Counted from the first letter of the stretch, positions 1 through 12,613 are shown. The stretch: DNA of 64,000 nucleotides from Spongilla lacustris (GCA_949361645.1 OX442415.1:28211216-28275215), one strand, 5' to 3'. The notes: generated from the letters alone by a model not told the origin. Program-made: numbers and translations.

Positions 1-173
1 ATGTGCTCGCTCGGAGAAAAGATTGCGTTTAATACGGGGAGGCCGCTTAGCATACGTTAGAGGGACTCTACTCTGGAATACAAAGTCACCCGTAGGCCTA
101 CATGTACAATAGCTTCTAGTGCTGGCCGCGGCCGGGTACACGCATCTTCAGTTTACTAAACGAAGGCGCTAGG

Positions 174-297
174 TAGTCTCGTACCCAGACCAATGTTTTC
201 ACAGCAGCGGATGGATTACATCACCGCTACGCGATTTTGCGTAGCGGTGATGTAATACATCCGCTGCTGTGAAAACATGGGTCTGGGTACGAGACTA
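174..297. mobile_element. Hairpin MITE with 9-bp target duplication
   Basis: The two halves are reverse complements (left arm about 174-232, right arm about 239-297) with ends starting TAGTCTCGTACCCAGACC. The 9-mer GGCGCTAGG occurs immediately outside both ends (165-173 and 298-306), which is a perfect target-site duplication. A 9-bp duplication is usual for Mutator/MULE-type transposases, so this is probably a non-autonomous element of that kind. There is no coding capacity. The same end sequence appears degraded near 30544-30560. Confidence 0.8.
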
Positions 298-313
298 GGC
301 GCTAGGCACGTGT

Positions 314-428
314 TAGTCGCGTACCCAGACCCATATTCTCACAGCAGCGGATGAATTTCATCACCGCTACGTGTAGCGGGTGATCTAATCCATTCGCTGC
401 TGTGAGAATATGGGTCTGGGTACTAGAC
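314..428. mobile_element. Second copy of the same hairpin MITE family
   Basis: A near-palindrome with the same end (GTACCCAGACC / GGTCTGGGTAC) and the same internal AGCAGCGGATG / CATTCGCTGCT arms as the element at 174-297, separated by a short loop around 370. The two copies are back to back. I could not define a clear target duplication here. Confidence 0.65.
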
Positions 429-429
429 T

Positions 430-1168
430 TATTGTCACTTTGTACCTCTTAACTGATGACCCTGGCCTTTGCTGCATGGTGCTAGGATATGGCTTCTGTT
501 TACCTGAACGTCTGCTGCTGTCTTCAGCTGCAGTGTAAATAACTCATGGTAAAATACATGTATTTTATGTTACTTAAAAGAAAATCCATTTTCTCATTGC
601 ATGGACAATGGAGATGGTGATCTCACTTCCATCAAAACCCCATACGCGTGAGCCATGACGCGTACATAATACATTAACGTTTCATCCAATGATCCTTTGC
701 GCATCTATGATAAAAAAAAATCAATGAAACCAGTAAATAAAAAACATTCACTAATAGAAAGTAGGAAACAAGGGTCTAATCATAAGGGAAAATGTATATT
801 AAGCACATTTGTACGTTATTACATGTATCTTATTTGTGTGCTAAATATAGGACTTATTATACATTTCCCTTATAATTAGACCTTTGTTACCTTCATCTTT
901 TCACCACCTTTGCCTTCAAATCATGTATACCACCAACTTTCTCTTAATGTTGTTTATGTACTAGATATAATTATAGGTATCACCTCTGGCCATTTCAATA
1001 GAGTGAGTGACCACGTACTTCAATGATTTACAGCTATGAATATGTGTTCTCATTGTAAGTTGCTAGGCGCAACTTTATATTGATATAACACATTTAAATG
1101 AAACCTCACAATACATGTTAAACACAAATTTCAATATTTAACTAGTAAACTATGTAATTATGTATGAG
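430..1168. other. No gene recognised
   Basis: AT-rich sequence. One 60-codon reading frame (697-879) has no recognisable motif and the composition of random AT-rich DNA. Nothing supported. Confidence 0.6.
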
Positions 1169-2282
1169 TCAACCATCTAAGTAGAGGTCTGAGACTTTAG
1201 CACGGGGACCTGCCCTTGCAAGAAATGCTCTGGCATTCGAGCGCACAAGGGAAAGGTTTACGTAGTCTGGAATAAATGCTGGTGGAAGTGGAGGAGTTAA
1301 CCTGAACTGAAAGGCGGGAAGCAAGTTTCTTGAAAGTGTCAGAGGCAAGTTGGCCCCAGGCCTCGAATGATTCAGCAACAAGGGGTATGCAGCTCCAGCC
1401 TAGTTCTGCACAAATCCCTGAATTTGCTAGTATCTTTCGCTGTTCTGTGGCAAAAGCTGCAAAGCCTGCTGTGTGTCCCGCTTCGGAAACTATGTCAGGT
1501 TTTAGCAGAGACGACACAGATAGGTCGAACGCAGCAGGTTTGCCATTGAAGCCCCAGTTGTTGACTACAATGTCTGCTGGTCTAGATTGTTTCTGGTCAT
1601 GACCAAGACCACTGCTAGCTTCCAGCTTAGGGTTGTATAAGACTTTCTTGAAGAGGTGATGTAAGGTGTCGCGAAGGTTGTTATGACATGCAATGACATC
1701 ACTACCCCTCTTGCATGTTAGAGCGTGATGAGCCTCAAGGGCTTTGGTCGGGCAAAGGGCACACACAGAGCCGGGCTCACATAACTGAATACCAAGCCAC
1801 CATTTGATGGCAAACTGACATTCGGATGGTGTTAAATGCAAGCCTAAGGCCGGTGATGGGGTGACACGCAACCAAGAGCTAGCATGTGGGGATGAGACGG
1901 AAAGAAGTCGGGCTCGGTCAGCCAGGGAGCTGTTTTGCAAGAGGGATTGAAACTGTTTGTCTTCAAGATTCTGTGACAAAACATGTCGATTGGTGTGGAT
2001 GGAGTCAAAGGTTGATGAAATAGCTTCATTGGGAGAAACAAGGGCATTATAAATATTGATGGCCTCGAGGAGGTATGGTGAATTGATGTGGTCCGGGAAG
2101 GAGGCACTAATAGAGCTGATGTATGCAGCAGAGCAATGGAGGAAAACAGATCGAAGGCCCAAACCGCCATGGGATAAGCTCAGCGTGGCTTGCTTCCAGG
2201 CTGGGCAGTTAGGTGACAAGTCAATAGCAGTGCACTCCATGAAGCAAGCTGCCACTAAAACCACACTCATGAACTTATGCAA
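1169..2282 (-). mobile_element. Non-LTR retroelement fragment, C-terminal Zn-finger/restriction-like endonuclease (element A)
   Basis: A 361-codon open frame (1197-2282) is the C-terminal part of a retrotransposon polyprotein. In order it shows HGGLGLRS (the post-RT motif shared with the copies at 37.9 and 40.0 kb), LADRARLLSVSS, a cysteine/histidine cluster (CALCPTKALEAHHALTC), then CHNNLRDTLHHLF, and SRPADIVV...AAFDLSV. The last three resemble the CCHC, R/K-H-N and PD..D blocks of the restriction-like endonuclease of R2/NeSL-type elements. The RT is missing, so the copy is 5'-truncated. Near the 3' end the better match to the related copy at 37.35 kb ([13 protein letters not shown]) lies in another frame (1169-1381), so there is a late frameshift. 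Family is secure as a retroelement; the clade is an inference. Confidence 0.75.
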
Positions 2283-2295
2283 GGGTAAAATCTAA

Positions 2296-3065
2296 GTGAT
2301 GCATACATGTAATGCATAACTTTTTCCCTGTCGTTCTGAGCCAAAACCATACCCCTCAGATTGGAGGAAATGCGTTAGATTCTCTCTGGAAGAACTTGCA
2401 ACGCTTCCAGTTTGTAGTGATTGGACTCATTAATTAAGTTGTAATATAATCCTAGCTTCAATCAAATCTCCGAATCCAACTGAAAAACTTTACAAGTCAC
2501 GTACTTAAATATCTACACTGAATGCACTGCGCAGGATCACATGACCGCACACACTATAATGTGTCCAATCACTATACTTATTCCTCCCTTAAGAAAAACC
2601 CCCTTGGTATCTTTCCGTAGCTCTCCGTTCTCTGGCTGGATACGTATGTATTTTCTTTTCAAAATATCGGGTTGAGCCCGCTGCCGGTAGAGCCATTTCC
2701 TCAACTTGCAATTCCACCGCCTCAGGTCTTTCCGCACTAAATGAGTACTGTTGCAACGGCATGGGGCACTATGCTGGCCTGAGTGATCACTTTTCAACTC
2801 CTTCCTACTGCCCTGTTCACAGTCTCATATGCATAAATGTTCCTGTTACATGTGTACATCTTTTCAACTCCTTCCTACTAGCCTGTTCACAGTTTTAAAT
2901 GCTCATATGTTCCTGTTCCTTCTGTACTGCAGTGAATTGATCCATTTTTTTGTACTACATGTAGCACTCACTGATGTGCAAGCATGTTAGCATGATGTTA
3001 AGTTAAATGGGCATGCCACACATGATATACTGATGTGACTATATAATGTATATGTATTTATTTAG
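2296..3065. other. No gene recognised upstream of the TRPA-like gene
   Basis: Contains a short imperfect direct repeat (ATCTTTTCAACTCCTTCCTACT at about 2790 and 2857, followed by similar sequence) but no convincing exon. The first exon and promoter of the TRPA-like gene should lie here; I could not identify the start codon. Confidence 0.5.
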
Positions 3066-6000
3066 GAAATTCAAAATCGCAGCCTATGTCAAGAAGGCCT
3101 CAATAAACTTATATCAGAAGGTGCAAGATGCAGTATTATAAACCCATTGGACGTGGTGAAAATTGACAATGAAATTTGTCCGCTTGAATCATGTCAAATG
3201 ATCCTTGATCCTGAGTCATTTGGAATTCAAATGACCCTACTGGGGTACTGTATATTGTACGATAATATGAAAGCAATGGAACTTCTTCTGGATAATGGAG
3301 CAGGTAAGAACACACTTACTGCATGATCAACGGCAATCAGTGGTTATTATATATAATAGCATTGTGCTAAACTGAAACGTACATTTATGCAAATTTTATG
3401 TACATATAAAAGTTGTTTCTTTGTTTAATAATAATGATATTAAAATACAGCCCGCGAAGTACCTGTTTAGGCATCAAGTGCATCATGCCTATGACAACAC
3501 ATACCCATCTTTTGGTTCGTTTTGTAAAATTAGGTCTTGGGCAGGGAGAGTTCAATCTCTTTAAGTGTGTAGACTGACTGTTATCCAAATTCAGCAGTCA
3601 GCAGCTAACAGTTTATGCAATATTTCACGACCAGTTGTTTTTTAGATATGCATAAGCATCCAAAGAGGTAATAAGCATGAAATGATGGCACACAACTGAA
3701 AGTATCAGTATCTACAAAGCAGGTGCCTATGTGCTAGTTCTTTCATATATGTTTCAAGTGATGACTGATTTTATTTATTTATTACGCCGGGTAAATTAGT
3801 TTGCAATTGTTTGGAGGTCTTTAAATACAGTAGGACTAGAGATGTGATTATATTAATGCAGAAGGAGCTGTAGACAAGTCACATTGAAGCTGATATAAAA
3901 ATGGGGAAAGCTAGTAACTGCTAAAATAATAAACTATTAATTTTAGGTGTTATGTACATGTATGCAGTTGTATGGATGTATAAGAAGGCTAACATAGCAC
4001 CCAATCCTTCAAAAACTACCTAGAAGGTAATCACAGTGATGTATGTATGAAGATATATGTCAAACATAATTTCAATACATTTTTCACATGTAAAGAATGT
4101 AAAGAATGATGGACACATTTTAAATTTTGACTGTTGCCTATCATACTAAAGGCTCAAAATCATGGAATTGATAGCTGATAACTGGAGTTATCATCTTAAT
4201 CAAGCTATAATTATTTATTTAAATTCAGATATACTATGCAGTAAAGAAGCAGGAAGTCCATTATTTCAGGCCTTAGCTCACTGCCATTATCAACAGATGG
4301 TGAAAGATGCACATTTAAGCTTTGGACACACACCTGAATCCCTTGAATGTTGCGACAGCACTAGTTCACATGAGCTCAAGGAAAACCATAGCTTAACCAT
4401 TACAAACTTGTGTTGCAAAATGATAGACTGCTTCCGTACTGATAGAGCTGATATACAGAAGTGCAAATGCTTTGTTCATCAACTTAATCATCATATTGTT
4501 CGAACGTTTGCAAACATCTTTGTTGCTACAAAACTGTCCAAATGCCCAAGCAAAGTAACACATCATGATTACAAGGAGTGTCAAGAAGAACTGCATTTAA
4601 TTTTTCGAGAAGGCAACTATCCATACAACATCTGCTACATGGCTTTCTGTTTGGATCAAAGGCTGCACATTATTACAAGATCCTTACTCCATTTTGGTGC
4701 TGATATTTTGGAAGCAAATAATGAAGGCTTGCCTTCATATCTACAGGAGTACTGTGATACGGGTAAGCCACTCTACTTGTCTTGGCTTTTGAATACTCTC
4801 TCACAAGACAAATGTGATGTGCTGATTGAGCACATAAAAGCTCGTTTTATGACTGATGAATGGATTGAGAACTGCAAAATTCACTATATGGGAAGAAATA
4901 TTTCACATTCATTGCTTTTAAATGGCGCCGAACAATCTATTAGAAAAATTATACAGAAACTAAAAGGTTGTCGCAACCTGCTTGATGAAACGGATATAAA
5001 TGGAAGAACAGCACTGCACATTGCAGCAGAAATGGGGGAAACTGAAAGTGTCAAAGTTCTTATAAAAATGTAAGAGTAAGAGGTGATGCTTGTAGTGTTA
5101 GTATAATTGTTTTTACTTTATTAAGGGGGGCAGATGTCACTAGGCGTGATATAAAAGGCAATACCCCTCTGATGAGTGCTGCAAGGAAAAAGAGCAAAAA
5201 GAACACTCTAATTGTACACTTCATCATTAGGCACTTACTTGAAAGACTAAATGGTGAACATGACCAGGAAGAATACACAAGGCAAGAAATCTTCATTATT
5301 GACCAACTGGAAGTAAGCACTTCAGGAACTGCTGGATGTCCTTGCTATATTTCCTTTTAATTAGAAATTGAGTGAAATAGAAAGCAGTCCTGATGAAACT
5401 AGCTTTGTGCAAGTAGCATGGAATGAGGCAGCAGAATCTAAGAATTTAAAAGCTATACAAGTAAGGAGTATGCATTTGCTGTGCATTTATTCAGCTAACA
5501 TTACTTTATAGGCTATTGCACACAAATGTAAAGTTCGATTACCCACAGACATAATTTCTTCTGCCATCAGGAGTGGTGATTTAAAGTAAATGATGGTATA
5601 ACTTATCATGAACATGTTTTGATCTATTTTCCATCTTTCACAGGACTGTAGAACTGATTGATGGAATTGGTATAATGTACATGCCAGAGTACATTAGTAT
5701 TCTGGCATTTTTGGATGCATGCCGATTGGGATTCACTGAAATCAGAAACTTTTACTACCAAATTTTATACACTGAACGAAGGTACTCTATATGCATCATA
5801 AAAACCAAATGAATTCTAAACACTTAATTTCCATTAGGCACGCTGCCCTTTATTATGCTTCTGAAAGCAACAATATTAATGCTTTGAAATTCTTGATTTC
5901 TTGTGAGGTTGATGTCAATGCCATCACCCAAAAGGTACACATATTCTGTAGTTTGCTCAAATATACTTGTATCAAAATACTCAAATACATAATCAAAATA

Positions 6001-8657
6001 AATTCCATGCAAGCTAATCAGTATTATTGTAAGGATATAGCTGTATAAGGTGTTATTTTAGCAAACTTGGGTGCAAGAAACAAACCGCGTTTTTAGTACA
6101 GCTCTTTCATCCTGTTTCTGGTGACTATTATGATTCCTCACTGATTGGATGTAGCAAATGCAATCATCTTCAAGTTGCCTGTTGTAATGCAATGGGAGAA
6201 TTAAAAATCTTTATTTTGCTCTAAATATTGGGAAAGATAATAAAAAGACAACCGGGGGGGGGGGGGGGGGGGTGTCCCACTATAGTCCGATGCATGGCTA
6301 TTTCAGTCTGTAGTGTGAATGTGGCACATTGGAGTTATAAGACCTCCATGTTACATTTTTGATGTAGCAAATGCGCTATTTGGTTAACATGCCAACATCT
6401 ATAATCTACCCTCGTATGTATTTCATGACCTATTATTAATTCATGCATGAGGCATGCAGGGTTTATTTAAAAAATGCATAATGTAGCTAATATATGTTAA
6501 GAAGTTTTTCTATCACATGTATACCACACTTGATATATATTCTTGACTAAACTCAAGGGGTATCCTCTTCTCATTGCTGCTGGTCAAGGCCATGATAAAT
6601 GTGTTGCACAGTTATTGGAAGCAGGAGCTGATCTGTCAGTAAAAGATCACAGAGGGTACAATTGTTTGATGATAGCAGCTGAAAAGAAGCATGAGTAAGT
6701 GGTGCTTGATACTACAAGACATACTTGTACTACTTTTCTTTTTTAATTCAAGGAATGTAGTTAAGGCCATCCTGGAATCAGGAAGTAATGAATACAAAAA
6801 GTTGTTTCAAGTGTGGACACAAACTACTGAGCAAGACACTTATTACATTACACCACTGAAGCTGCTTATTGAACACATGCCTGGTATGTTACTGTGACCC
6901 ACATGTAATACAACATGATGACCCTTAAAATCCTTAATAAAAGATATGGCAAGACTTTATCTTGATTCATGTGACAAACAAGGTACCAATGAATGTTCTA
7001 TACAGATACATTAAAATTACACCACATCTTTAGAGAGTGGAAGATATGCCTGTATTGATGATACATTTATAATGGATGGTGAAAAGGACGAGGTAAAGAA
7101 ACTCAAGCATCATAAGGTCATTCAAAATCAGGAAAATCATGTCATCAGCTGCATGGTATATATTAGCATTAACACCATGTATGTCGTTTTGTGATCATTT
7201 GATTTCACAGATTAAACATGAAAGGCAGGAATTGCTCAAGCAGGAGTTAGTGTCACAATGGATTAAGCATAAATGGCATCGGGCACAGATAATTTATTAT
7301 TTTACAATGGTGATCTATTGCATTTTTCTGGCAGTAATGACAGCATTTGCTACAGTCCTTCCACACCCCACAGATAATATGGCCTGTAAGTTTATATTGT
7401 ATGGTAAATAGAACGTACTTTACAAGTAACATAAAACTGTCCTAAGGTACCAATAGCAGTAACTCTGACTGCTTAAATTCAATAGGAGAATGTAAGATAA
7501 ACATGCAGTGCGTACACACTGACTTGATGTTAAATATTACAGATGAAAGGATGTATTTTATGTACTCTGCTGGAGTTGTATTACTGATTCTGGCCACCCT
7601 ACATTTAGTGATAGAGTTGCTACAGCTATATTACCTGCAGCGATCTTACCTTTCAGATCGGGAAAATCATTTGCAAGTATTTGTGTTTATTGGCACACTG
7701 GTGTTTGTTTCTGCACAATACTATGCTGGTGTTGCAAATTGCTGGTGTGCATCTAAAGGAATGTGGCAGTTTGGAGCCGTCGTGGTGACTTGCTCATGGT
7801 GCAACCTTATTGTGATATTGAGGAGTTGTCCACTTTACAGTATTGGTAGCTACACAACCCTTCTGTTTAAAATATGTTGGTGCTATGTGAGGGTTATCTA
7901 CTTGCACATACTGCTAATTGCAACATTTGCTTTTTCATTCTATATGCTTCTGATTGCCACAATGGTAAGAGTGTTCTGTTCTTCGAGTCAGAAGTACTTT
8001 TTTAGCTATTGCATATGATTGTTATTCTTAATCAAACTATTCGTTTATTAGGGTGCCGATAGCTCAAGAGCATTCTCTACCCCTTGGTGGGCACTTGCAA
8101 GTACCTTCTTTGGTACAGCAGGATTTGATTCCATATTTGTAGAAACTTCTATAGAATATCCTGCCATGGGCAGCATACTTTTCAGCATATTCTATGTTGT
8201 TGTGACCATGCTATTCACCAATATGTTGGTACGCTGTTGTGCATGCATGCAGCACGTGTCCTATCAAGTCACATGATATCATCATTATGTCTTTAGATTG
8301 GTTTAAGCACCAGTGATGCTATTGAAGCATTGAAAAACGCAGAGTTTTACAGTATAGCTTGCCAAGTAAGAAATTGTATTCATTGTTTTTTTGTTTGAAA
8401 AATATATATTAATTTTTATTTATCAAACCCTTGGGCAATGTAGCATATATATAATAAGTGTACTATCTAATGGTAAAATTAATTATGTGTTATCCCACAT
8501 AGGTGTGTTGGAATCATTGGTGTTTATTGTACATGTACTACATGCACAACATGTCTAGGTGAAATTCATTCTTTTCATCAAAAAAGCTTTTCCCTTCATT
8601 CACTATGACTCTCAAGATGAAAGAGAACAGCAAGTCAATGATGAGGACATGCGATGA
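3066..8657 (+). CDS. TRPA-like ankyrin-repeat cation channel (5' end unresolved)
   Basis: Predicted plasma-membrane cation channel. Exons read from GT-AG sites and phase: 3066-3303, 4152-5069, 5126-5312, 5365-5460, 5512-5585, 5644-5781, 5838-5934, 6558-6694, 6753-6883, 6944-6982, 7034-7155, 7211-7403, 7486-7964, 8052-8228, 8297-8365, 8559-8657 (TGA). The N-terminal half has ankyrin repeats, e.g. NGRTALHIAAEMGETESVKV followed by KGNTPLMSAA, and GYPLLIAAGQGHDKCVAQLL. The C-terminal half has six hydrophobic segments: S1 IIYYFTMVIYCIFLAVMTAF, S2 AGVVLLILATLHLVIELL, S3 around VFIGTLVFVSAQYYAG, S4 around CSWCNLIVIL, S5 around HILLIATFAFSFYMLL, a pore helix WWALASTFFGTAGFDSIF, and S6 FYVVVTMLFTNMLIGLS. 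The ankyrin plus VSQWIKHKWH pre-S1 plus GLS.SDAIEALKNAEF post-S6 layout matches TRPA. The start codon is not found and exon 1 (phase 1) does not join exon 2 (phase 2) directly, so at least one exon is missing between them. Confidence 0.82.
5935..6557 (+). pseudogene. Ankyrin-like exon relic inside a TRPA intron, ending in poly-G
   Basis: Exon 5838-5934 splices in phase to 6558. The intron between them holds a stretch after the AG at about 6152 that reads NHLQVACCNAMGELKIFILL, a good ankyrin-repeat helix pair. It then hits a stop; shifting the frame restores ALNIGKDNKKTTG before a 19-nt poly-G tract (6254-6272). It looks like a dead or skipped ankyrin exon. Confidence 0.45.
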
Positions 8658-8815
8658 TCTTTGACCAGGCAGTATAACTAATTCTAGCTATATATGGAGA
8701 TTGATGCGATGATCTTTGACCAGGCAGTACAACTAATTCTAGCTATATATGGAGATTGATGCGATGATCTTTGACAAGGCAGTACAACTAATTCTAGCTA
8801 TACATGGAGATTGAT
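8651..8815. repeat. Three 55-bp tandem repeats overlapping the TRPA stop codon
   Basis: Units start GCGATGATCTTTGAC at 8651, 8706 and 8761. Only a few bases differ between copies. The first unit contains the last codon and the TGA (8655-8657) of the TRPA-like gene. Confidence 0.9.
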
Positions 8816-9302
8816 TCTGACTTTGTAGTTGTGGCTCCTTTATATGAATTGTACATGATTATTGCCACACCATACTATGTAAGCACAATGCATGTAGTTA
8901 GAAGCACTGTGGACATAATAACAGCCAGCTACATTACATAAACAAACTTCTCCAGCTCCACAGCCCACCATTGTAAGTACCTTACCTAACCTAATGAAGC
9001 AAGAAATCAGTGTTCAACATGATTAGTAATTGTAAGTGCTGGTCCCATTTACATGCACTGTGGTTCATGATGACATGTATCATGTGCTGCAAAGGTATTA
9101 CCAACTCTTCCCCTTCGATCATCTAGTAATAGGTGATAGTATGTAAGTGCAAGTGCATCATCTTGGCAGTTATCAAAACACCAGGGACCAGTGACATATT
9201 GCAGTAAAAAACATTATGGTGAAGACATGCATCTGACAAGAAGTACTGAAGTGGGTGTGATAGGGTGTGGAGCAAGGGTGTGGCAGGATAGTCAGTCAAA
9301 AG
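8816..9302. other. Intergenic, no gene seen
   Basis: Convergent gap between the TRPA-like gene (+) and TIM17 (-). Part of it (about 8875-8935) is conserved downstream of the TRPA pseudogene copy at 46.66-46.71 kb. Confidence 0.55.
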
Positions 9303-11099
9303 CTAGTATCCCCTCTGGGTGGTGTGAGGTTGAGCGGGAGGTAGTTGTGAAGGGTCTGGGATTTGAGGCATAACTGGGGGAAGGAGAGGCTGTAAGGAGT
9401 GAGCTCCCACCATTCTGCAGCACATGCAGTACCACCCAAGTGCAGCTTGACAAACACTTGCACGTAGCACGTTGACCATTATAACACACAGCACACTAGC
9501 ATACATGTGTGATTCTACTATGTTTGCAATTCATCAATAATATTGCACAGCATGCCAAGTTGTGGGTCAGTACTACATGTCCCTGGTGCTCTCATGTGCA
9601 GCAGTATTATACTATACACATGTACACTTCTATGCACTGTGCATGTGCACACACATACACATCACACTATACATGCACACAGCCAACACACACAACCATA
9701 TTCACACATGTAAGATACATACCCTACCACTACCATCACCACCATGTGTGGTAGTGGTAATGGGTGATGGTTGTAGGGGTGACCAATGAATAAATTCACA
9801 CTTCTTATGAGAATCTACATGTAGGTGGGTCTGCTATAAAGAAGATAAGTATGCAGAACCAGCAGTGGTTATACATGTAACATAACCCTAGTTTAGCTAC
9901 ATGCAAGTAGAGACACAACCCACCCCCCTTCCACCCAATATACCTATACCTCTCAGCCCCCTCACCTCCTCATTAGCCTCCTCAACACTTCCACATAAAC
10001 ACCCCCTTATCAGCCATTGGCCAATGACACATTAGCTGCTGGCCAGACATGAGCAAAAGCACTCCATTGTCACACCTCCTGAGGCACCTGTTCCCATGGT
10101 AACACTTACCAGGTTTGTAAGAGGGAATGATGGTCTGGGCCATGTAAGAGGGAATGATGGTCTGGGCCATGTAAGAGGGAATGATGGTCTGGGCCAGGGC
10201 AAACATCACTTAAAGCTGCAAAAGTAAATACTATACCCAAGAAAGCAATACAAGAAAAGTGTACATGTATGTTTCCAAGTTATGTGCGAATGTGCGTGTG
10301 CTACTGTGTGTATGTGTGTGGTTGTACTGAGCTGTGTCATCCTTGCACATACATTTATATCTACCGGTATTCACACATACCAAGATCTGAGCAAATAAAT
10401 AAATGCAGACAGCACACATGTATGCACAAAGCACACATACAACTGTAACATAAACATATGACTGAACAAATACACACATACACACATTTACATACACATA
10501 CTAGCACATGTACTGATGATGCCTACACACACCTGTCACAGCTGCCCCAAGCGATGCCTTGGGTCCCCTGTGAGCTGCCAGCACAGCCCCCATGATGGCT
10601 CCACTGCCAATAGCATTCCAGGGGTCTTCCTTATTCTGAATGGCAATCAGAGCATAGTCAAACGTCGAGAACAGACCTCTCAATGTATCACCACAACTAA
10701 GAACTATTTAAAGGTGGATTATTAAGATTGCATGAGGAATTACTACAATAACCCATCTGGGATTATTTAGATTAATGGTAGGAATTCTTTTAAGACTAGC
10801 ATGAAGATTTATTATGATAGCCGATGTTATGACAATACATGAGGAATTATTAAGAATGAGAGGAAGTATTATTTTCTGGGTAGAGCCTAATAAATATAAC
10901 TCATGAAATTAATAACACAAGGATAAATGATAATGACAGGTGTGGAGAGGAGAGGTAGTGGGAAGGAGGTGAAGGATAGAGGTACAGGTATGTTGTGTGG
11001 ATAAGATGAGGAACAGGAAGAAATAAGGAGAATGAACACACCTCCAAACACAGGAGCACACATTTTAATGGCAGTCAAACTTCCATGAAGCCTGCTCCC
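9303..11099 (-). CDS. TIMM17: TIM17, inner-membrane presequence translocase subunit (exons 2-5 region)
   Basis: TIM17 is a four-helix subunit of the TIM23 complex that imports presequence proteins across the mitochondrial inner membrane. Exons on the minus strand: 11099-11042 (GSRLHGSLTAIKMCAPVFG), 10676-10533 (GLFSTFDYALIAIQNKEDPW, then NAIGSGAIMGAVLAAHRGP), 10208-10110 and 9373-9303 (IPDPSQLPPAQ, stop TAG). The block GGLFST-D---KEDPWN-I-SGA-GAVLAA is the TIM17 signature, and DPSQLPP matches the family C-terminus. Introns are phase 1 throughout and all sites are GT-AG. The residues usually between the G-G and W-GGLFST (about five) are missing at the first join, so a micro-exon may be unread. 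The exon for the fourth helix carries a 9-residue repeat expansion. No N-terminal exon lies nearby; the only candidate is at 54927-55032, about 44 kb upstream on the same strand. Confidence 0.8.
10117..10197. repeat. 27-bp tandem repeat x3 within a TIM17 exon
   Basis: Three perfect or near-perfect 27-bp units. On the minus strand and in the TIM17 frame they encode MAQTIIPSY repeated, so the expansion keeps the frame open. Confidence 0.88.
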
Positions 11100-12313
11100 C
11101 TGAGAGAAAAAGGAAAAAGGCCAAAAAATTTGTAACTTCTGGACCACTGCTGGGTTGCACCAGCTCTGGTCCACTGATGACTGTGGATGGTGTGCATGTC
11201 ATTTATAAGGGATCAAATGTTTTTCTCCAAGAAGACCAACTGCGTAGTGATATTTATTTAAACTAGGATGTCCATGAAGTATATCTGCTGCTGGAAGGCT
11301 ATTATGTAGTATATTATTTGGCTCCTGATTTTAGCAATCAAGAAATTTTTTGGACCTACATTTGTAAAATGTAAAGATATTCTGTATTAGTATGTCTCAA
11401 GTGTACATATGTGTACACATGTGCTGTACGGAGAAGCTCTGTTATGGTTCACTTCGAATGAACACATTAATACTCTGTACAATGCATTAATATTTGAAAA
11501 TTTTATTCTGGTTTATACATGTGTGACTCGAGTGCCAAAATCAATGCAGCCTCAGAAACACATACACAAATGCCAATATACATATAGTAATTGTTATGCC
11601 CTTCAAATGTGCCTCAGCTAGGTACCCTCATTGTATTAAAACCAAGCTTCATAGGCAGGGCAGCTTGGATACAACTTTGGTCATCACTTACTATGTGAAC
11701 ATTCAAAATGCCCACCTGAATTGGATCATCTTACTACTGGTGAGCTTCAGCTAGGAGTAAGTAAATAGACACATTGCATTGTACAACAGCTTATGAATGG
11801 CAAAGGAGTGCATCATGATTGAGCAGAGCAGCAAAGGATGAGATGTCTTGACTATTTCCTATGGTCTTCAGCAGGATCATAGAAAGGGATGTGTTGTCTG
11901 GCCTGGCCTGGCCATTTGGACTGTCTCACATCTAGCCCCATCGCTTGAGCCTTGAAATTTTTGGCTTCAGTCAGTGGCTTTGTGTAATACTACTTCTTCA
12001 CTCCGATGGTATGGCACTCACCCTAGCCACAGCTAAGACCATGGGTGGCAATAAATCTGGTCACCCTGCACCCCCCCCCCCCCCCCCCCACAAGTGATGG
12101 GTGTGGCATGCCTAAGGTTGACCCCCCCCCCAGTGAAAGCAAATGATCCAGTTTGATGCCCATACAAAGGCCCTAAAGGGTAGACTCCATGGTACAGCAA
12201 GCCAAAAGGCAGGCTTGGGCCTTGGCATCTGGGGCTGCAGCCAGATGGGTATCAGATGTAGCATTTATTCTGGGGAGTCCATGAATGACCACATCACTGA
12301 TTGGATGAGATAA
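11100..12313. other. No gene recognised; 19-nt poly-C tract at 12071-12089
   Basis: AT-rich sequence with no supported exon; I searched it on the minus strand for the missing TIM17 N-terminal exon (PWRI motif) and did not find it. The poly-C tract at 12071-12089 is one of many long G/C homopolymers in this window. Confidence 0.5.
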
Positions 12314-12613
12314 TTGATGTTATCATCTGAATCAATGGGCAAAATTGACTGTGCTAATGACACTCTCCACAGAGGTCTCACATCTGCAAACACTCCTTCA
12401 TGTCATGATAATTCTGGTCTTGACTGCTCAGATGGTAAGAGACCTGATGGAGGCCACAATGGTCCCTTGGAATGGTGGTCTAGGATGTTACATCTTTGCC
12501 CCTTTCTATTTGACATGAAGGCCGGGGGTGGTTGGGGACATAAATATTCCAAGTACAACTACACCTCTATCATCTCCAACCCTTGCTCAGGTCTAATGAC
12601 AAGTCCTTTATAA
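12314..12613 (+). mobile_element. Degenerate retroelement endonuclease fragment
   Basis: A plus-strand frame reads NDTLHRGLTSANTPS, then SGLDCSDGKRPDGG and WWSRML. This parallels [15 protein letters not shown]...[15 protein letters not shown]...W in the intact element at 39.04-40.46 kb, that is, the restriction-like endonuclease block. The rest of the element is not recognisable. It is a short dead fragment. Confidence 0.6.

Noticed and set aside
8587..8664. Alternative last exon of the TRPA gene starting at the AAAAAAG acceptor
   Set aside because: The frame starting at 8559 (VKFILFIKKAF...HYD) is conserved in the pseudogene copy at 46.43 kb, whereas the alternative frame is not.
10106..10215. 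Alternative TIM17 exon reading PDHHSLLHG repeats with an early stop
   Set aside because: Using the first AG gives an open read but no membrane helix and no link to the DPSQLPP tail. The AG seven bases downstream keeps phase 1 on both sides and joins to that tail.
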